Source: Virgibacillus salarius (GTDB taxonomy: Bacteria > Bacillota > Bacilli > Bacillales > Amphibacillaceae). From it: a stretch of DNA of 64,000 bases. Positions 6,748 through 16,175 of this stretch are shown piece after piece (the stretch's first letter is position 1; every line of letters starts with the position of its first letter). The notes beneath the pieces are model-generated. The model worked only from the letters and a program-made list of their open reading frames with translations, was not told the origin of the DNA and did no database searches. Both the position numbers and the translations under genes were made by a program. Where the stretch lies: assembly GCF_039521925.1 (NCBI RefSeq), contig NZ_BAAACY010000148.1:10782-74781 (forward strand). Reading direction: 5' to 3'.

Positions 6748-7236
6748 TTACTTTATTTTTATAGCAGTAATATGTTTAATAGGATTATCCTTGTTGGAAC
6801 CGTCTTGATAATATAAATGAACCGGTCCGTCTTCTTTAAGAGGTTTTCCATCCCGAGCGAATAGAAAATAACTATGGTATAAATCATCAATGGAAATAGG
6901 GATTTCTTTACTATCAGTAACTAAAATTGCACCCGATGCATCCTTGCTAATTTCTGCATTATCAAGAAAATGACCTATTGGCATCACGTAAGAGCTTTCC
7001 AAGATTTTTTCGCGCTCGTATTTTTTAATACTTCTATTTACGGGTGGTTTTATATTTTGTTGATAGACCTCTTGGCTCCATCTTTGAGAAGCACGTTCTA
7101 ATTCGTCTTGATCATTGGTATCAACTGGTTTTTCTGTAAAAGCTTTCTCTAGTTCTATTTTTCTGTCATCGAATATCCACACTGTTGGATCTAATGTAAT
7201 GGGATACGCTACTTTCCCGTTTATTGGTACGATCAT
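6748..7236 (-). CDS. ylaL: YlaL-like protein of unknown function
   Basis: The product is 162 residues from ATG at 7234-7236, six bases after AGAGGTG. It begins IVPINGKVAYPITLDPTVWIFDDRKIEL, and has a central SSYVMPIGHFLDNAEIS and a SIDDLYHSYFLFARDGKPL block. There is no signal peptide or membrane helix. The VWIFDDRK pattern and the position opposite ylaN suggest B. subtilis YlaL; I recall no biochemical assignment I would rely on. The phoH-like ylaK gene that precedes ylaL in B. subtilis is not present here. Confidence 0.65.
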   Translation of the reverse strand: MIVPINGKVAYPITLDPTVWIFDDRKIELEKAFTEKPVDTNDQDELERASQRWSQEVYQQNIKPPVNRSIKKYEREKILESSYVMPIGHFLDNAEISKDASGAILVTDSKEIPISIDDLYHSYFLFARDGKPLKEDGPVHLYYQDGSNKDNPIKHITAIKIK

Positions 7237-7393
7237 ATTTATCACCTCTTAAAAGTTGTCCTTCTTAAGGATAGCAGACCTATACTAATTTTTCACTTCT
7301 AAGATTATGATTTTCTTTAATTTTATTTGCATTTTATTGATGCTAACGATAATATAATATAGAGAAGGAAGCTTATTTTTGGAGGGGATAGAT

Positions 7394-7678
7394 TTGATTC
7401 ATGAGGTGACAGTAAATCATCGCGAAAAAGCCCATGCCCTTCTTAAGGCTGATGCTGACAAAATTTTGCGACTAATAGAAGTTCAAATAGATAACCTAAC
7501 AATGCCACAATGTCCTTTATACGAAGAAGTTCTCGATACACAAATGTTTGGGCTTTCCAGGGAAATTGATTTTGCTGTTCGTTTGAACTTAATCAGCGAA
7601 GATGAAGGTAAAGCACTCCTTGAAAATTTGGAGAGGCAGTTAAATATTCTGCATGAAGCAGCGCAGAAATCCGTGTGA
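7394..7678 (+). CDS. ylaN: UPF0358 family protein YlaN
   Basis: The 94-residue protein is nearly identical to YlaN across its core: LLKADADKILRLIEVQIDNLTMPQCPLYEEVLDTQ and MFGLSREIDFAVRL. YlaN is a small helical protein linked to iron homeostasis in Firmicutes, where it has been reported to act with Fur. The start is TTG at 7394, six bases after GGAGGGG; the in-frame TTG at 7379 lies before that ribosome site. A terminator separates it from ftsW. Confidence 0.9.
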   Translation: MIHEVTVNHREKAHALLKADADKILRLIEVQIDNLTMPQCPLYEEVLDTQMFGLSREIDFAVRLNLISEDEGKALLENLERQLNILHEAAQKSV

Positions 7679-7720
7679 TAGTAACGTCACGAGATTAGTT
7701 GCGGGTTGAACGAAGATGCA

Positions 7721-7759
7721 AAAACTTTGCCTACAAACTAAAACGGCAAGGTTTTTTTG
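7721..7759 (+). terminator. ylaN terminator
   Basis: The arms AAACTTTGCC and GGCAAGGTTT (one G-U pair) enclose a 13-base loop and are followed by a run of seven T residues. Confidence 0.8.
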
Positions 7760-7877
7760 TTTAAACACAATGTAAATAGGTAAGTGAGTAGCTTCATACC
7801 CTGCGATAAGACATAATAAATATAGAATTTATAGAAAACAATACCGCTTGTAATACATAAAAGTAGGGAGAAGGAAA

Positions 7878-9062
7878 ATGGTACAGAAATTAAAAAATTA
7901 TGATTTTACTTTAATGATTACCCCAATCCTCTTAGCTGCATTTGGATTAGTAATGATTTATAGTGCGAGTATGGTATTCGCAGTAGTAAATGAGTATAAA
8001 CCTACGCATTATTTGGGCTTACAATCTGTTAGATTTGCAATGGGATTAGGAGCATTTATAGTTTGCTGTATTTTCCCTTATAAGTATTACCAAAAATTAA
8101 TAAAACCAATCATATTAGGTATCATTTTATTATTAATAGCTGTGTTATTGTTTGGTTCAAATGTAAACAATGCTCAGTCATGGATATTTGGAATACAGCC
8201 TGCTGAGTTTGCTAAACTTGCACTAATTATGTACCTAGCTTCTGTTTATTCGAAAAAACAAGAATATATTGATCAGTTTAGTAAAGGAGTACTTCCACCG
8301 CTTATACTAACAGGCATAATTTTAGGCTTAGTCGTCCTTCAGCCTGATATTGGAACAGCATCAATTATCTTTTTGATTGCATGTTCCGTAATTTTTAGTT
8401 CAGGAATTCGATTAAAACACTTGCTGATATTAATAGGTATTGGTGTTGCATTATTATTATTTGCAATACCATATATGATAACAGACGAAAGGCTTTCCCG
8501 TTTTACAGGAGCATATCAGCCCTTTCAAACACCCGATTCTCATGGCTATCAATTAATTCAGTCCTATCTGGCTATAGGTAATGGTGGTATTTTGGGAGAA
8601 GGGCTCGGGCAAAGTGTTCAAAAGCTCGGCTATTTAACCGAGGCTCATACTGATTTTATTATGGCAATTGTTGCTGAAGAGCTTGGTTTTTTAGGGGTGG
8701 TTATCGTTATAGGAATGTTAGCCATTATTGTTTTACGCGGAATTTTTATCTCGCGAAAAACAAAAGACAGCTTTGGAGCATTATTAGCTATAGGTATATC
8801 GTCAATGGTAGGTTTGCAGGCTATTATTAATTTAGGAGCAATTAGTGGTTTACTTCCTATCACAGGAGTTCCACTTCCGTTTGTAAGCTATGGTGGTTCG
8901 TCTCTATTGGTATTAATGATATCGATGGGGGTTTTAAATAATATAGCAATGCAAGTAAAGAAGAGAGAACAAGAACCAGCAACCGAACAACAGAATAATG
9001 ATAGTAAAGTACTTTATACTAATCGAGGAGGAAAAACATGGAAGAACAACTTAAGCAGATAA
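7878..9062 (+). CDS. ftsW: FtsW, lipid II polymerase (SEDS family)
   Basis: The 394-residue polytopic protein is a SEDS glycosyltransferase that polymerises lipid II for septal peptidoglycan with a class B PBP. Seen here are about ten membrane segments, the early GLVMIYSAS, QSWIFGIQPAEFAKLALI, LQPDIGTASI, EAHTDFIMAIVAEELGFLGV, and the C-terminal GLLPITGVPLPFVSYGGSS signature. The soluble C-terminus after residue 365 is polar. ATG at 7878 follows AGGGAGAAGG. Its last 25 bases overlap pycA, whose ribosome site lies inside ftsW. Confidence 0.95.
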   Translation: MVQKLKNYDFTLMITPILLAAFGLVMIYSASMVFAVVNEYKPTHYLGLQSVRFAMGLGAFIVCCIFPYKYYQKLIKPIILGIILLLIAVLLFGSNVNNAQSWIFGIQPAEFAKLALIMYLASVYSKKQEYIDQFSKGVLPPLILTGIILGLVVLQPDIGTASIIFLIACSVIFSSGIRLKHLLILIGIGVALLLFAIPYMITDERLSRFTGAYQPFQTPDSHGYQLIQSYLAIGNGGILGEGLGQSVQKLGYLTEAHTDFIMAIVAEELGFLGVVIVIGMLAIIVLRGIFISRKTKDSFGALLAIGISSMVGLQAIINLGAISGLLPITGVPLPFVSYGGSSLLVLMISMGVLNNIAMQVKKREQEPATEQQNNDSKVLYTNRGGKTWKNNLSR

Positions 9063-12000
9063 ACAAAATATTAGTTGCAAACCGAGGAGAGATAGCAATA
9101 CGTGTTTTTCGGGCTTGTACTGAATTAAACATCCGGACAGTTGCTATTTATTCTAAGGAGGATTCTAGCTCTTACCATCGGTATAAAGCGGATGAAGCGT
9201 ATCTTATCGGTGAAGGAAAGAAGCCAATTGAGGCTTACCTTGATATTGAAGGCATTATTAAGCTCGCAAAAAAAGTTGGTGTGGATGCGATTCACCCTGG
9301 GTATGGTTTTCTTTCGGAGAATATTTTATTTGCGAAACGTTGTGAAGAAGAAGGAATCATTTTTATTGGTCCCACAAGTAAGCATCTCGATATGTTTGGG
9401 GATAAGGTAAAAGCACGAACACAAGCGATTAATGCAGGAATTCCTATTATACCAGGAAGCGATGGGCCAGTTACTTCTTTAGAAGAAGTAGAAGAATTCA
9501 CTACGCAGCATGGCTTTCCAATTATAATAAAGGCATCACTTGGTGGTGGCGGTCGAGGTATGCGCATCGTACGCAGTGAACAAGGACTTGCAGAAGCGTA
9601 TGACCGTGCGAAATCTGAAGCAAGGGCTGCTTTCGGAAATGATGAGATCTATGTTGAAAAATTAATTGAGAATCCAAAGCATATTGAGGTGCAAATAATT
9701 GGTGACCATGCTGGTAATACAATTCACCTGTTTGAAAGAGATTGCTCTGTCCAGCGAAGACACCAAAAGGTAGTAGAAGTAGCACCTAGTACATCATTGC
9801 CTGACAAATTACGGATGGAAATATGTAATGCAGCAGTACACCTAATGGACAATGTTCAATATGTTAATGCTGGAACAGTAGAATTTCTTGTAACAGAAAA
9901 TGAATTTTACTTTATAGAAGTAAATCCACGTGTTCAAGTAGAGCATACGATAACTGAAATGATTACGGGTGTGGATATTGTTCAGACACAAATTAAGGTA
10001 GCTGAAGGAAGAAACTTACATGATACTTCTATTGGCATACCGGAACAAGATAAATTGGTTACAAATGGTTTTGCTATTCAATCTCGGGTAACTACAGAAG
10101 ATCCCTTAAATAATTTTATGCCTGACACAGGAAGAATCATGGCATATCGAACTGGTGGGGGATTTGGAGTTCGATTAGATGCAGGTAATGGGTTTCAAGG
10201 AGCAGTCATCTCACCTCATTACGACTCACTCTTAGTAAAGGTATCTACTTGGGCACTAACATTTGAGCAAGCTGTACAAAAAATGGTCAGAAACTTAAAA
10301 GAATTCCGGATACGTGGAATTAAAACAAATATTCCTTTTTTAGAAAATGTCATCTTACATGAGAATTTTCTTTCAGGTGTTTATAATACGACCTTTATCG
10401 ACCAAACACCGGAGCTATTCGTTTTTCCGAAACGAAAGGACCGAGGTACAAAGATGTTAACCTATATTGGTCATACGACTATTAATGGGTTAGATGCATC
10501 AGGGAAGAAGGCAAAACCATCTTTTTCAAAATTACAAATTCCTAAATTTGACTCAGCAGAGAAAACCCCTGATGGCACAAAACAAATTCTTGATCAGCAA
10601 GGACCTGAAGGACTTGCAAATTGGTTGAAAGAGCAACAGGAAGTCTTATTAACTGATACGACATTCCGTGATGCCCATCAATCTTTATTAGCAACGAGGG
10701 TTAGAACAAAGGATTTGTATCAAATTGCTGAGCCGACAGCACGATTATTACCAAATTTATTCTCCGTAGAAATGTGGGGTGGAGCGACCTTTGATGTTGC
10801 TTATCGTTTCCTAAAAGAAGATCCATGGGAACGTCTGTTAAAGCTTCGAGAAAAAATGCCAAACGTACTTTTTCAAATGTTGCTACGTGCAAGTAACGCG
10901 GTAGGGTATAAAAATTATCCAGATAATTTAATTAAAGAATTTGTTGAAAAAAGTGCTACTGCAGGAATAGATGTTTTCCGAATTTTTGATAGCTTGAATT
11001 GGGTCGAAGGAATGCAATTAGCAATCGAGTCCGTTCGCGAAAATAACAAAATTGCTGAAGCCACAATGTGTTACACTGGAGATATATTAGATATTGGCCG
11101 TTCTAAATATGACATAGAATATTATAAAAAACTTGCTAAATCATTAGAGGATTCTGGTGCCCACATACTAGGTATTAAAGATATGGCTGGATTATTAAAA
11201 CCGGAAGCGGCATATCAATTGATTTCAACCTTAAAAGAGACTGTTGATTTACCAATTCATTTGCACACGCATGATACAAGTGGAAATGGAATTTATTTAT
11301 ACGCTCGAGCAATAGATGCAGGTGTTGATGTTGTAGACGTTGCTGCTGGGCCAATGGCTGGGTTAACATCACAGCCAAGCGCACAAACACTATATCATGC
11401 GTTAGAATCCCATTCGAGACAGCCAAAGGTAAATGTTTCTGCTTATGAAAAACTTTCGCATTATTGGGAAGGGATTCGAGACTATTATCGTGACTTTGAA
11501 AGTGGTATGAAATCACCGCATACAGAAATATATATGCATGAAATGCCTGGTGGACAATATAGTAATCTAAAACAGCAAGCCAAGGCAGTCGGTTTAGAAG
11601 ACAGATGGAATGAAGTAAAAGCAATGTTTAGGCAAGTAAATGATATGTTTGGCGATATTATTAAGGTAACTCCTTCCTCAAAAGTTATTGGTGACATGAC
11701 ATTATTCATGGTACAAAATAATTTAACAGAAGATGATATTTATGAACGAGGGGAATCTATCGACTTCCCTGATTCGGTAATAGAATTTGCTCAAGGCTAT
11801 ATTGGACAACCATATCAAGGGTTTCCTCAAGAATTGCAACGCATTATTCTAAAGGGTAAGGAACCAATTAAGGTACGTCCAGGCGAACTACTAGATCCGA
11901 TCGATTTTACCCAATTAAAAGAAACGTTATTTAAGACACTAGATCGTCAGGTTACTAGTTTTGATTTGATATCACATGCATTATATCCAAAGGTATTTAT

Positions 12001-12484
12001 GGATTACAATAAATTCTACGATACATATGGAGATATGTCGGTTTTAGATACACCAACTTTCTTCTATGGTATGAATCTAGGTGAAGAGATAGAAGTAGAA
12101 ATCGAACAAGGAAAGACGCTAATTGTAAAGCTTGTATCGATATCTGAAGCAAGGGCAGATGGTACTAGGGTTATCTATTTTGAGTTAAATGGACAAACAC
12201 GTGAAATTGTCGTTAAGGATGAAAATATCCAGTCAGAATTAGAAATAAAGCCAAAGGCGGATAAAGGAAATGATAAGCATATCGGAGCAACAATGCCTGG
12301 TACGGTTATTAAGGTTTTAAGAAATGTTGGTGAAAAAGTAGATAAAGGTGATCATATTTTAATAACCGAAGCTATGAAAATGGAAACAACTGTTCAAGCA
12401 CCTTTTACAGGTACAATTAAGAATATATACGTCAGTGACGCCGATACGATCGAAGTAGGAGATTTGCTCATCGAATTTGATTAA
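9038..12484 (+). CDS. pycA: Pyruvate carboxylase
   Basis: The 1148-residue enzyme carboxylates pyruvate to oxaloacetate, feeding the TCA cycle. Domains in order: biotin carboxylase (LVANRGEIAIRVFRA at about residue 12, ATP-grasp loop GGGGRGMRIV near 169), carboxyltransferase (TDTTFRDAHQSLLATR near 538, metal site HLHTHDTSGN near 740), allosteric linker, and a C-terminal biotin carrier domain with EAMKMET near 1110, whose lysine is biotinylated. Length is normal for the single-chain type. ATG at 9038 has GAGGAGG seven bases upstream, inside ftsW, so translation is probably coupled. Confidence 0.97.
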   Translation: MEEQLKQINKILVANRGEIAIRVFRACTELNIRTVAIYSKEDSSSYHRYKADEAYLIGEGKKPIEAYLDIEGIIKLAKKVGVDAIHPGYGFLSENILFAKRCEEEGIIFIGPTSKHLDMFGDKVKARTQAINAGIPIIPGSDGPVTSLEEVEEFTTQHGFPIIIKASLGGGGRGMRIVRSEQGLAEAYDRAKSEARAAFGNDEIYVEKLIENPKHIEVQIIGDHAGNTIHLFERDCSVQRRHQKVVEVAPSTSLPDKLRMEICNAAVHLMDNVQYVNAGTVEFLVTENEFYFIEVNPRVQVEHTITEMITGVDIVQTQIKVAEGRNLHDTSIGIPEQDKLVTNGFAIQSRVTTEDPLNNFMPDTGRIMAYRTGGGFGVRLDAGNGFQGAVISPHYDSLLVKVSTWALTFEQAVQKMVRNLKEFRIRGIKTNIPFLENVILHENFLSGVYNTTFIDQTPELFVFPKRKDRGTKMLTYIGHTTINGLDASGKKAKPSFSKLQIPKFDSAEKTPDGTKQILDQQGPEGLANWLKEQQEVLLTDTTFRDAHQSLLATRVRTKDLYQIAEPTARLLPNLFSVEMWGGATFDVAYRFLKEDPWERLLKLREKMPNVLFQMLLRASNAVGYKNYPDNLIKEFVEKSATAGIDVFRIFDSLNWVEGMQLAIESVRENNKIAEATMCYTGDILDIGRSKYDIEYYKKLAKSLEDSGAHILGIKDMAGLLKPEAAYQLISTLKETVDLPIHLHTHDTSGNGIYLYARAIDAGVDVVDVAAGPMAGLTSQPSAQTLYHALESHSRQPKVNVSAYEKLSHYWEGIRDYYRDFESGMKSPHTEIYMHEMPGGQYSNLKQQAKAVGLEDRWNEVKAMFRQVNDMFGDIIKVTPSSKVIGDMTLFMVQNNLTEDDIYERGESIDFPDSVIEFAQGYIGQPYQGFPQELQRIILKGKEPIKVRPGELLDPIDFTQLKETLFKTLDRQVTSFDLISHALYPKVFMDYNKFYDTYGDMSVLDTPTFFYGMNLGEEIEVEIEQGKTLIVKLVSISEARADGTRVIYFELNGQTREIVVKDENIQSELEIKPKADKGNDKHIGATMPGTVIKVLRNVGEKVDKGDHILITEAMKMETTVQAPFTGTIKNIYVSDADTIEVGDLLIEFD

Positions 12485-12577
12485 ATGGGATACCACTTGA
12501 TTAATAGGGTGTTGGTCAGCGCTACTTGACGTAGCTTGTTACTATGTGAATAGCTGTGCCAAAAGTGTACCTGAAAT

Positions 12578-12617
12578 AAAAAATCTCAAGGAAATTTTTT
12601 TCCTTGAGATTTTTTTA
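12578..12617. terminator. Bidirectional terminator between pycA and ctaA
   Basis: The arms AAAAAATCTCAAGGAA and TTCCTTGAGATTTTTT give a stem of about 16 bp with A and T runs on both sides, between the convergent genes. Confidence 0.85.
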
Positions 12618-12647
12618 TGCAAATAATTGACATAAACAGTTTCCATA

Positions 12648-13595
12648 TTAAGTTGATGAAATATTGGGCTTATCTTGCGTTTGCTTTTCATACTTGCCAC
12701 TTCTTGTTGCTAGCAAAACAAAATAACTCAGCATGCCAAAATAAAGAGAAATTACGAGTGCATGTAAAAGTGCCGTACCTAGATGGAGTCGAGTAAAGAT
12801 TATCATTGCTCCAAAGAATACTTGTAAGGAGATAAATGATAATGTTATGATCCAACCCCAATACATAATATGGTTGGAACGATAATTTTTAATCATTTGT
12901 ATAAAAGCTATTACTGTCCATATAAATAATATTGCCGCAGCTAATCGATGTCCCATTTGAATCCATTGAGGTATAGTATATTCTGAGAAAGCAAATGGAG
13001 CATTATTATTACAGAATGGCCATCCACCACACACCAGATTAGATTCAGTATGGCGCACAAGGGCGCCAGTATAAACAACCAACATAGTGTATATCGTTAA
13101 TGCATATATTTCGATACGATGAAACCTCTTAATAAATAGAGATTTAGCATCGAATTTTTTGTCAACCTCAAAAACGAGAAGCATAAGCAAAAAGACGGAA
13201 GCAAAGGAAATTAGCGAAATGCCAAAGTGTGCAGCTAATACAAAGTCAGATTGCCCCCATTTCACTGCTGCAGCCCCAATAAGTGCTTGAAGAATTAAAA
13301 AAAATAATGAAAGAAATGACAAGAACTTCACTTCACGAATATGGCCAATATGTCTCCAAGCTAATACTGCCAAGCCCAATACTGCAAAACCAACAATACC
13401 TGTGACCATACGGTGACTTAATTCAATTATTAACTCTGGTGTAATCGTAGTTGGTATTATTTCTCCTTCACATAATGGCCAACTATCTCCACATCCGTCA
13501 GCTGATCCTGTTTTCGTTACAAGTGCACCACCTAATAAAACGAACATCATACCAATGGTTGCCACGACAGATAACCACTTTAAGATTTTGATCAT
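12648..13595 (-). CDS. ctaA: Haem A synthase CtaA
   Basis: The 315-residue membrane enzyme oxidises haem O to haem A for the aa3/caa3 oxidases. It has eight hydrophobic helices in two four-helix repeats, with conserved haem-ligand histidines in SHRMVTGIVG (near residue 60), LAAHFGISL (near 123) and MGHRLAAAILF (near 214). Cysteine pairs lie in the outer loops (DGCGDSWPLCEG near 35 and NLVCGGWPFCNN near 191). ATG at 13593-13595 follows GTGAGG. It is divergent from ctaB across 480 bases, the B. subtilis arrangement. Confidence 0.95.
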   Translation of the reverse strand: MIKILKWLSVVATIGMMFVLLGGALVTKTGSADGCGDSWPLCEGEIIPTTITPELIIELSHRMVTGIVGFAVLGLAVLAWRHIGHIREVKFLSFLSLFFLILQALIGAAAVKWGQSDFVLAAHFGISLISFASVFLLMLLVFEVDKKFDAKSLFIKRFHRIEIYALTIYTMLVVYTGALVRHTESNLVCGGWPFCNNNAPFAFSEYTIPQWIQMGHRLAAAILFIWTVIAFIQMIKNYRSNHIMYWGWIITLSFISLQVFFGAMIIFTRLHLGTALLHALVISLYFGMLSYFVLLATRSGKYEKQTQDKPNISST

Positions 13596-14075
13596 TAGTA
13601 AATCCTCACTTTATGTAATTTAAAAAATAGTATGTTTACAAATCCGATAGATTTATCATAATATTAATACCTGAGAAAAAGCAATGGTTTGCCTCAAAAA
13701 TGGATTGTGTTGACACACAATTGTAATAGTATCATGTTTTGTTTTTCTTTTCACTATAGAAAATATAAAAAACGCTTGCATTGTTGTCTGTTGTTTGCTA
13801 GAAATAGTGTAGGGGAGTTTGATATACTTACCATCATTACGCGAAAATAACTACCATCCTACATAGCCAATTCTTTATTGTTTTAAAATGATTCACAAAA
13901 TCGTCACAAAAACATGAGTGAATTACAGTAAAATAATTACTAGGTAGTTATTAGATTGTAAAACAATTCCATGATACAATTAATTTTTGGGGATACTTTG
14001 TTTTTATTGGATTTTCCACTAAAGTATACCTTGTCTCATTATGCCTTTTGGTAGGCGCTTGAAGGGGGGATATGA
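13596..14075. other. Divergent ctaA-ctaB control region
   Basis: This 480-base gene-free stretch must hold the promoters of both ctaA and ctaBCDEF. A TTGACA occurs at about 13710 and TACAAT at about 13975, but neither has a well-spaced partner. An exact complement of the ResD consensus lies at 13891-13899. I see no repeat or reading frame. Confidence 0.6.
13891..13899 (-). promoter_or_regulatory. Candidate ResD site
   Basis: ATTCACAAA is the exact complement of TTTGTGAAT, the consensus reported for the respiration regulator ResD at ctaA in B. subtilis. A related ACAAAAAC follows six bases on. A nine-base match in AT-rich DNA can be chance. Confidence 0.35.
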
Positions 14076-15020
14076 ATGGATAAAGCAGAGACACCTACAT
14101 CAACGGTTGTAAGCAATGCTGGTGTTTCCGACGATAAACGTTCCAACACGTTACTTGCAGATATTAAGTCATTGATCAAAGTTGGAATCATTAATTCCAA
14201 TTTAATCACGGTATTTGCAGGTTTCTGGTTAGCGCTATATTTTACTGGATCTTCTTTTACAGATTATATTGGAACATTTATATTAACAATGGTAGGAAGT
14301 GCACTAGTGATTGCCGGAGGGTGTATGTTAAATAATTGGTACGATGCTGATATTGATCCAATTATGACAAGAACGAAATTACGCCCAACCGTAACCGGAA
14401 CCATTTCACTTCAAGCTGTTCTTACACTTGGTATCGTTACCACATTAATAGGATTTGGACTACTCCTGTTTACAACTATTGAAGCGGTATTATTTGCGTT
14501 TATTGGTTGGTTTGTATACGTTGTTCTCTATACGATGTGGTCTAAAAGAAAGTATACGCTGAATACAGCAATTGGTAGTTTTTCTGGGGCAGCACCACCT
14601 TTAATTGGCTGGGCGGCAGTAGAACCGAATTTTCATATTGTTCCATTTATTCTGTTTTTAATTATGTTTATTTGGCAGACTCCACATTTTCTTGCATTAG
14701 CAATGAGAAAAAGTAAAGAATATAAAGCAGCAGGTATACCAATGCTACCAGTAGTACATGGTTTTGAATTCACGAAACGTCAAATTGTAATTTACATTGC
14801 ATGTTTATTACCATTACCGTTTTACCTAGCTTCGTTGGGAACAACGTTCATGGTTATTGCTACTTTACTTAATGTTGGATGGCTAGCAATTGGTATCAGT
14901 GGATTCTTTATGAAAAATGATCTGAAATGGGCAAACATCATTTTTATTTATTCATTGAATTATTTAACTATCTTATTTTTAATGATGGTTCTAGTAACAT
15001 GGAACTCTCCATTTAGTTAA
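14076..15020 (+). CDS. ctaB: Protohaem IX farnesyltransferase (haem O synthase)
   Basis: The 314-residue UbiA-type prenyltransferase adds farnesyl to haem B, giving haem O, the substrate of CtaA. Its two prenyl-diphosphate motifs are present: NNWYDADIDPIMTRTKLRP near residue 88 (NxxxDxxxD) and RKSKEYKAAGIPMLPV near 212. About nine membrane helices are visible. An unstructured polar N-terminus of about 35 residues precedes the first helix, typical of Bacillus CtaB. ATG at 14076 follows AAGGGGGG. It leads the oxidase operon. Confidence 0.95.
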   Translation: MDKAETPTSTVVSNAGVSDDKRSNTLLADIKSLIKVGIINSNLITVFAGFWLALYFTGSSFTDYIGTFILTMVGSALVIAGGCMLNNWYDADIDPIMTRTKLRPTVTGTISLQAVLTLGIVTTLIGFGLLLFTTIEAVLFAFIGWFVYVVLYTMWSKRKYTLNTAIGSFSGAAPPLIGWAAVEPNFHIVPFILFLIMFIWQTPHFLALAMRKSKEYKAAGIPMLPVVHGFEFTKRQIVIYIACLLPLPFYLASLGTTFMVIATLLNVGWLAIGISGFFMKNDLKWANIIFIYSLNYLTILFLMMVLVTWNSPFS

Positions 15021-15081
15021 TTCGTCCTTAATTTAATTTATATATAAGGAGCATCAAGAAAAGAAAGAGAGGTATGGATAC

Positions 15082-16134
15082 ATGAAAGGTTGGATGGGAA
15101 AATTCAAATCTGTATTCCTTTTAAGTTTACTTGCACTTGTCCTTGCTGGGTGTGGGAAAGAAAACTTAACTGCCCTTGTACCAAAAGGGTATGGAGCAGA
15201 GTCTTCCATGAATTTAATTATTCTATCATCAATTATTATGTTATTTGTGTTTGTTATCGTATTTTTGGTTTATGTAATTACACTTGTCCGTTTTCGCAAA
15301 AAGAAGGGACAGGAAAATTTCATACCAAAGCAAGTAGAGGGCAACAAAACCTTGGAAACAGTATGGACAGTTATTCCAATTATTTTAGTGCTTGTGCTTG
15401 CAGTACCAACCGTTGCTGCTACATTTGATTTGGCAGATACATCCAAATCAAAAGATGGTATCAACATTGATGTTACTGGTAATCAATACTGGTGGCACTT
15501 TAGTTATGCTGGTGAAGAAATTCAAACAAGTCAGGATTTATACATTCCAACAGGAGAAAAAGTATATCTAAATATGCAATCATCAGATGTAATCCATTCA
15601 TTATGGGTACCAAGTATCTCTGGTAAGATGGATGTTAACCCTGAAAATGTCAACACCATGTATATTGAAGCAAAAGAAGAAGGGGTTTACTGGGGCAAAT
15701 GTGCAGAGCTATGCGGACCTTCACATTCCTTGATGGATTTTAAAGTTATTGCTGTTAGTCCAGAAGAATATGATCAATGGGTTGAAGACATGCAAGGTGT
15801 TGATCCAGAAGCGCAGCCTCAAGATGCAGTGGCTCAAGATGGTAAGGCAGCATTTGAGGAAAATAACTGTATGAGCTGTCACGCTATTGGTTCTTCGCCA
15901 AATGCGGTAGGTCCAAACTTAACCAACTTTGGTGATCGCTCTAGAATAGCTGGTATTTTGGAACCAACAAAAGAGAAGTTAGTTAATTGGATTATGGATC
16001 CTGAATCCATAAAACCAGGGAACAAAATGACGAATAATTACCCTGAACTATCTAAAGAAGAAGCAAGTAATATCGCAGAGTATTTGCTGCAATTGCAGCC
16101 ATCTGAGATAACTCCAGAGAGTGCAGGAAACTAA
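15082..16134 (+). CDS. ctaC: Cytochrome c oxidase subunit II (caa3 type, haem c fused)
   Basis: The 350-residue subunit accepts electrons through its CuA site and passes them to subunit I. It has a lipoprotein signal with LAGC at residues 21-24, two membrane helices, the CuA motif CAELCGPSHSLM with Cys207, Cys211, His215 and Met218, and a C-terminal cytochrome c domain with CMSCH at 263-267 and a likely Met ligand near 316. The fused cytochrome c makes this a caa3 oxidase. ATG at 15082 follows GAAAGAGAGG. It lies 61 bases after ctaB. Confidence 0.97.
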   Translation: MKGWMGKFKSVFLLSLLALVLAGCGKENLTALVPKGYGAESSMNLIILSSIIMLFVFVIVFLVYVITLVRFRKKKGQENFIPKQVEGNKTLETVWTVIPIILVLVLAVPTVAATFDLADTSKSKDGINIDVTGNQYWWHFSYAGEEIQTSQDLYIPTGEKVYLNMQSSDVIHSLWVPSISGKMDVNPENVNTMYIEAKEEGVYWGKCAELCGPSHSLMDFKVIAVSPEEYDQWVEDMQGVDPEAQPQDAVAQDGKAAFEENNCMSCHAIGSSPNAVGPNLTNFGDRSRIAGILEPTKEKLVNWIMDPESIKPGNKMTNNYPELSKEEASNIAEYLLQLQPSEITPESAGN

Positions 16135-16175
16135 TTAAACTAAAGGGTGGAAGAAGTAAAAGGGAGGTTTAAAAT

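Noticed and set aside
6541..6816. Plus-strand 91-codon frame over R1 copy C
   Set aside because: It begins inside the inverted repeat and runs over the ylaL 3' end; no ribosome site is present.
11175..11709. Long minus-strand frames opposite pycA
   Set aside because: They are shadows of the well-supported carboxyltransferase-domain coding sequence; their translations have no domain pattern.
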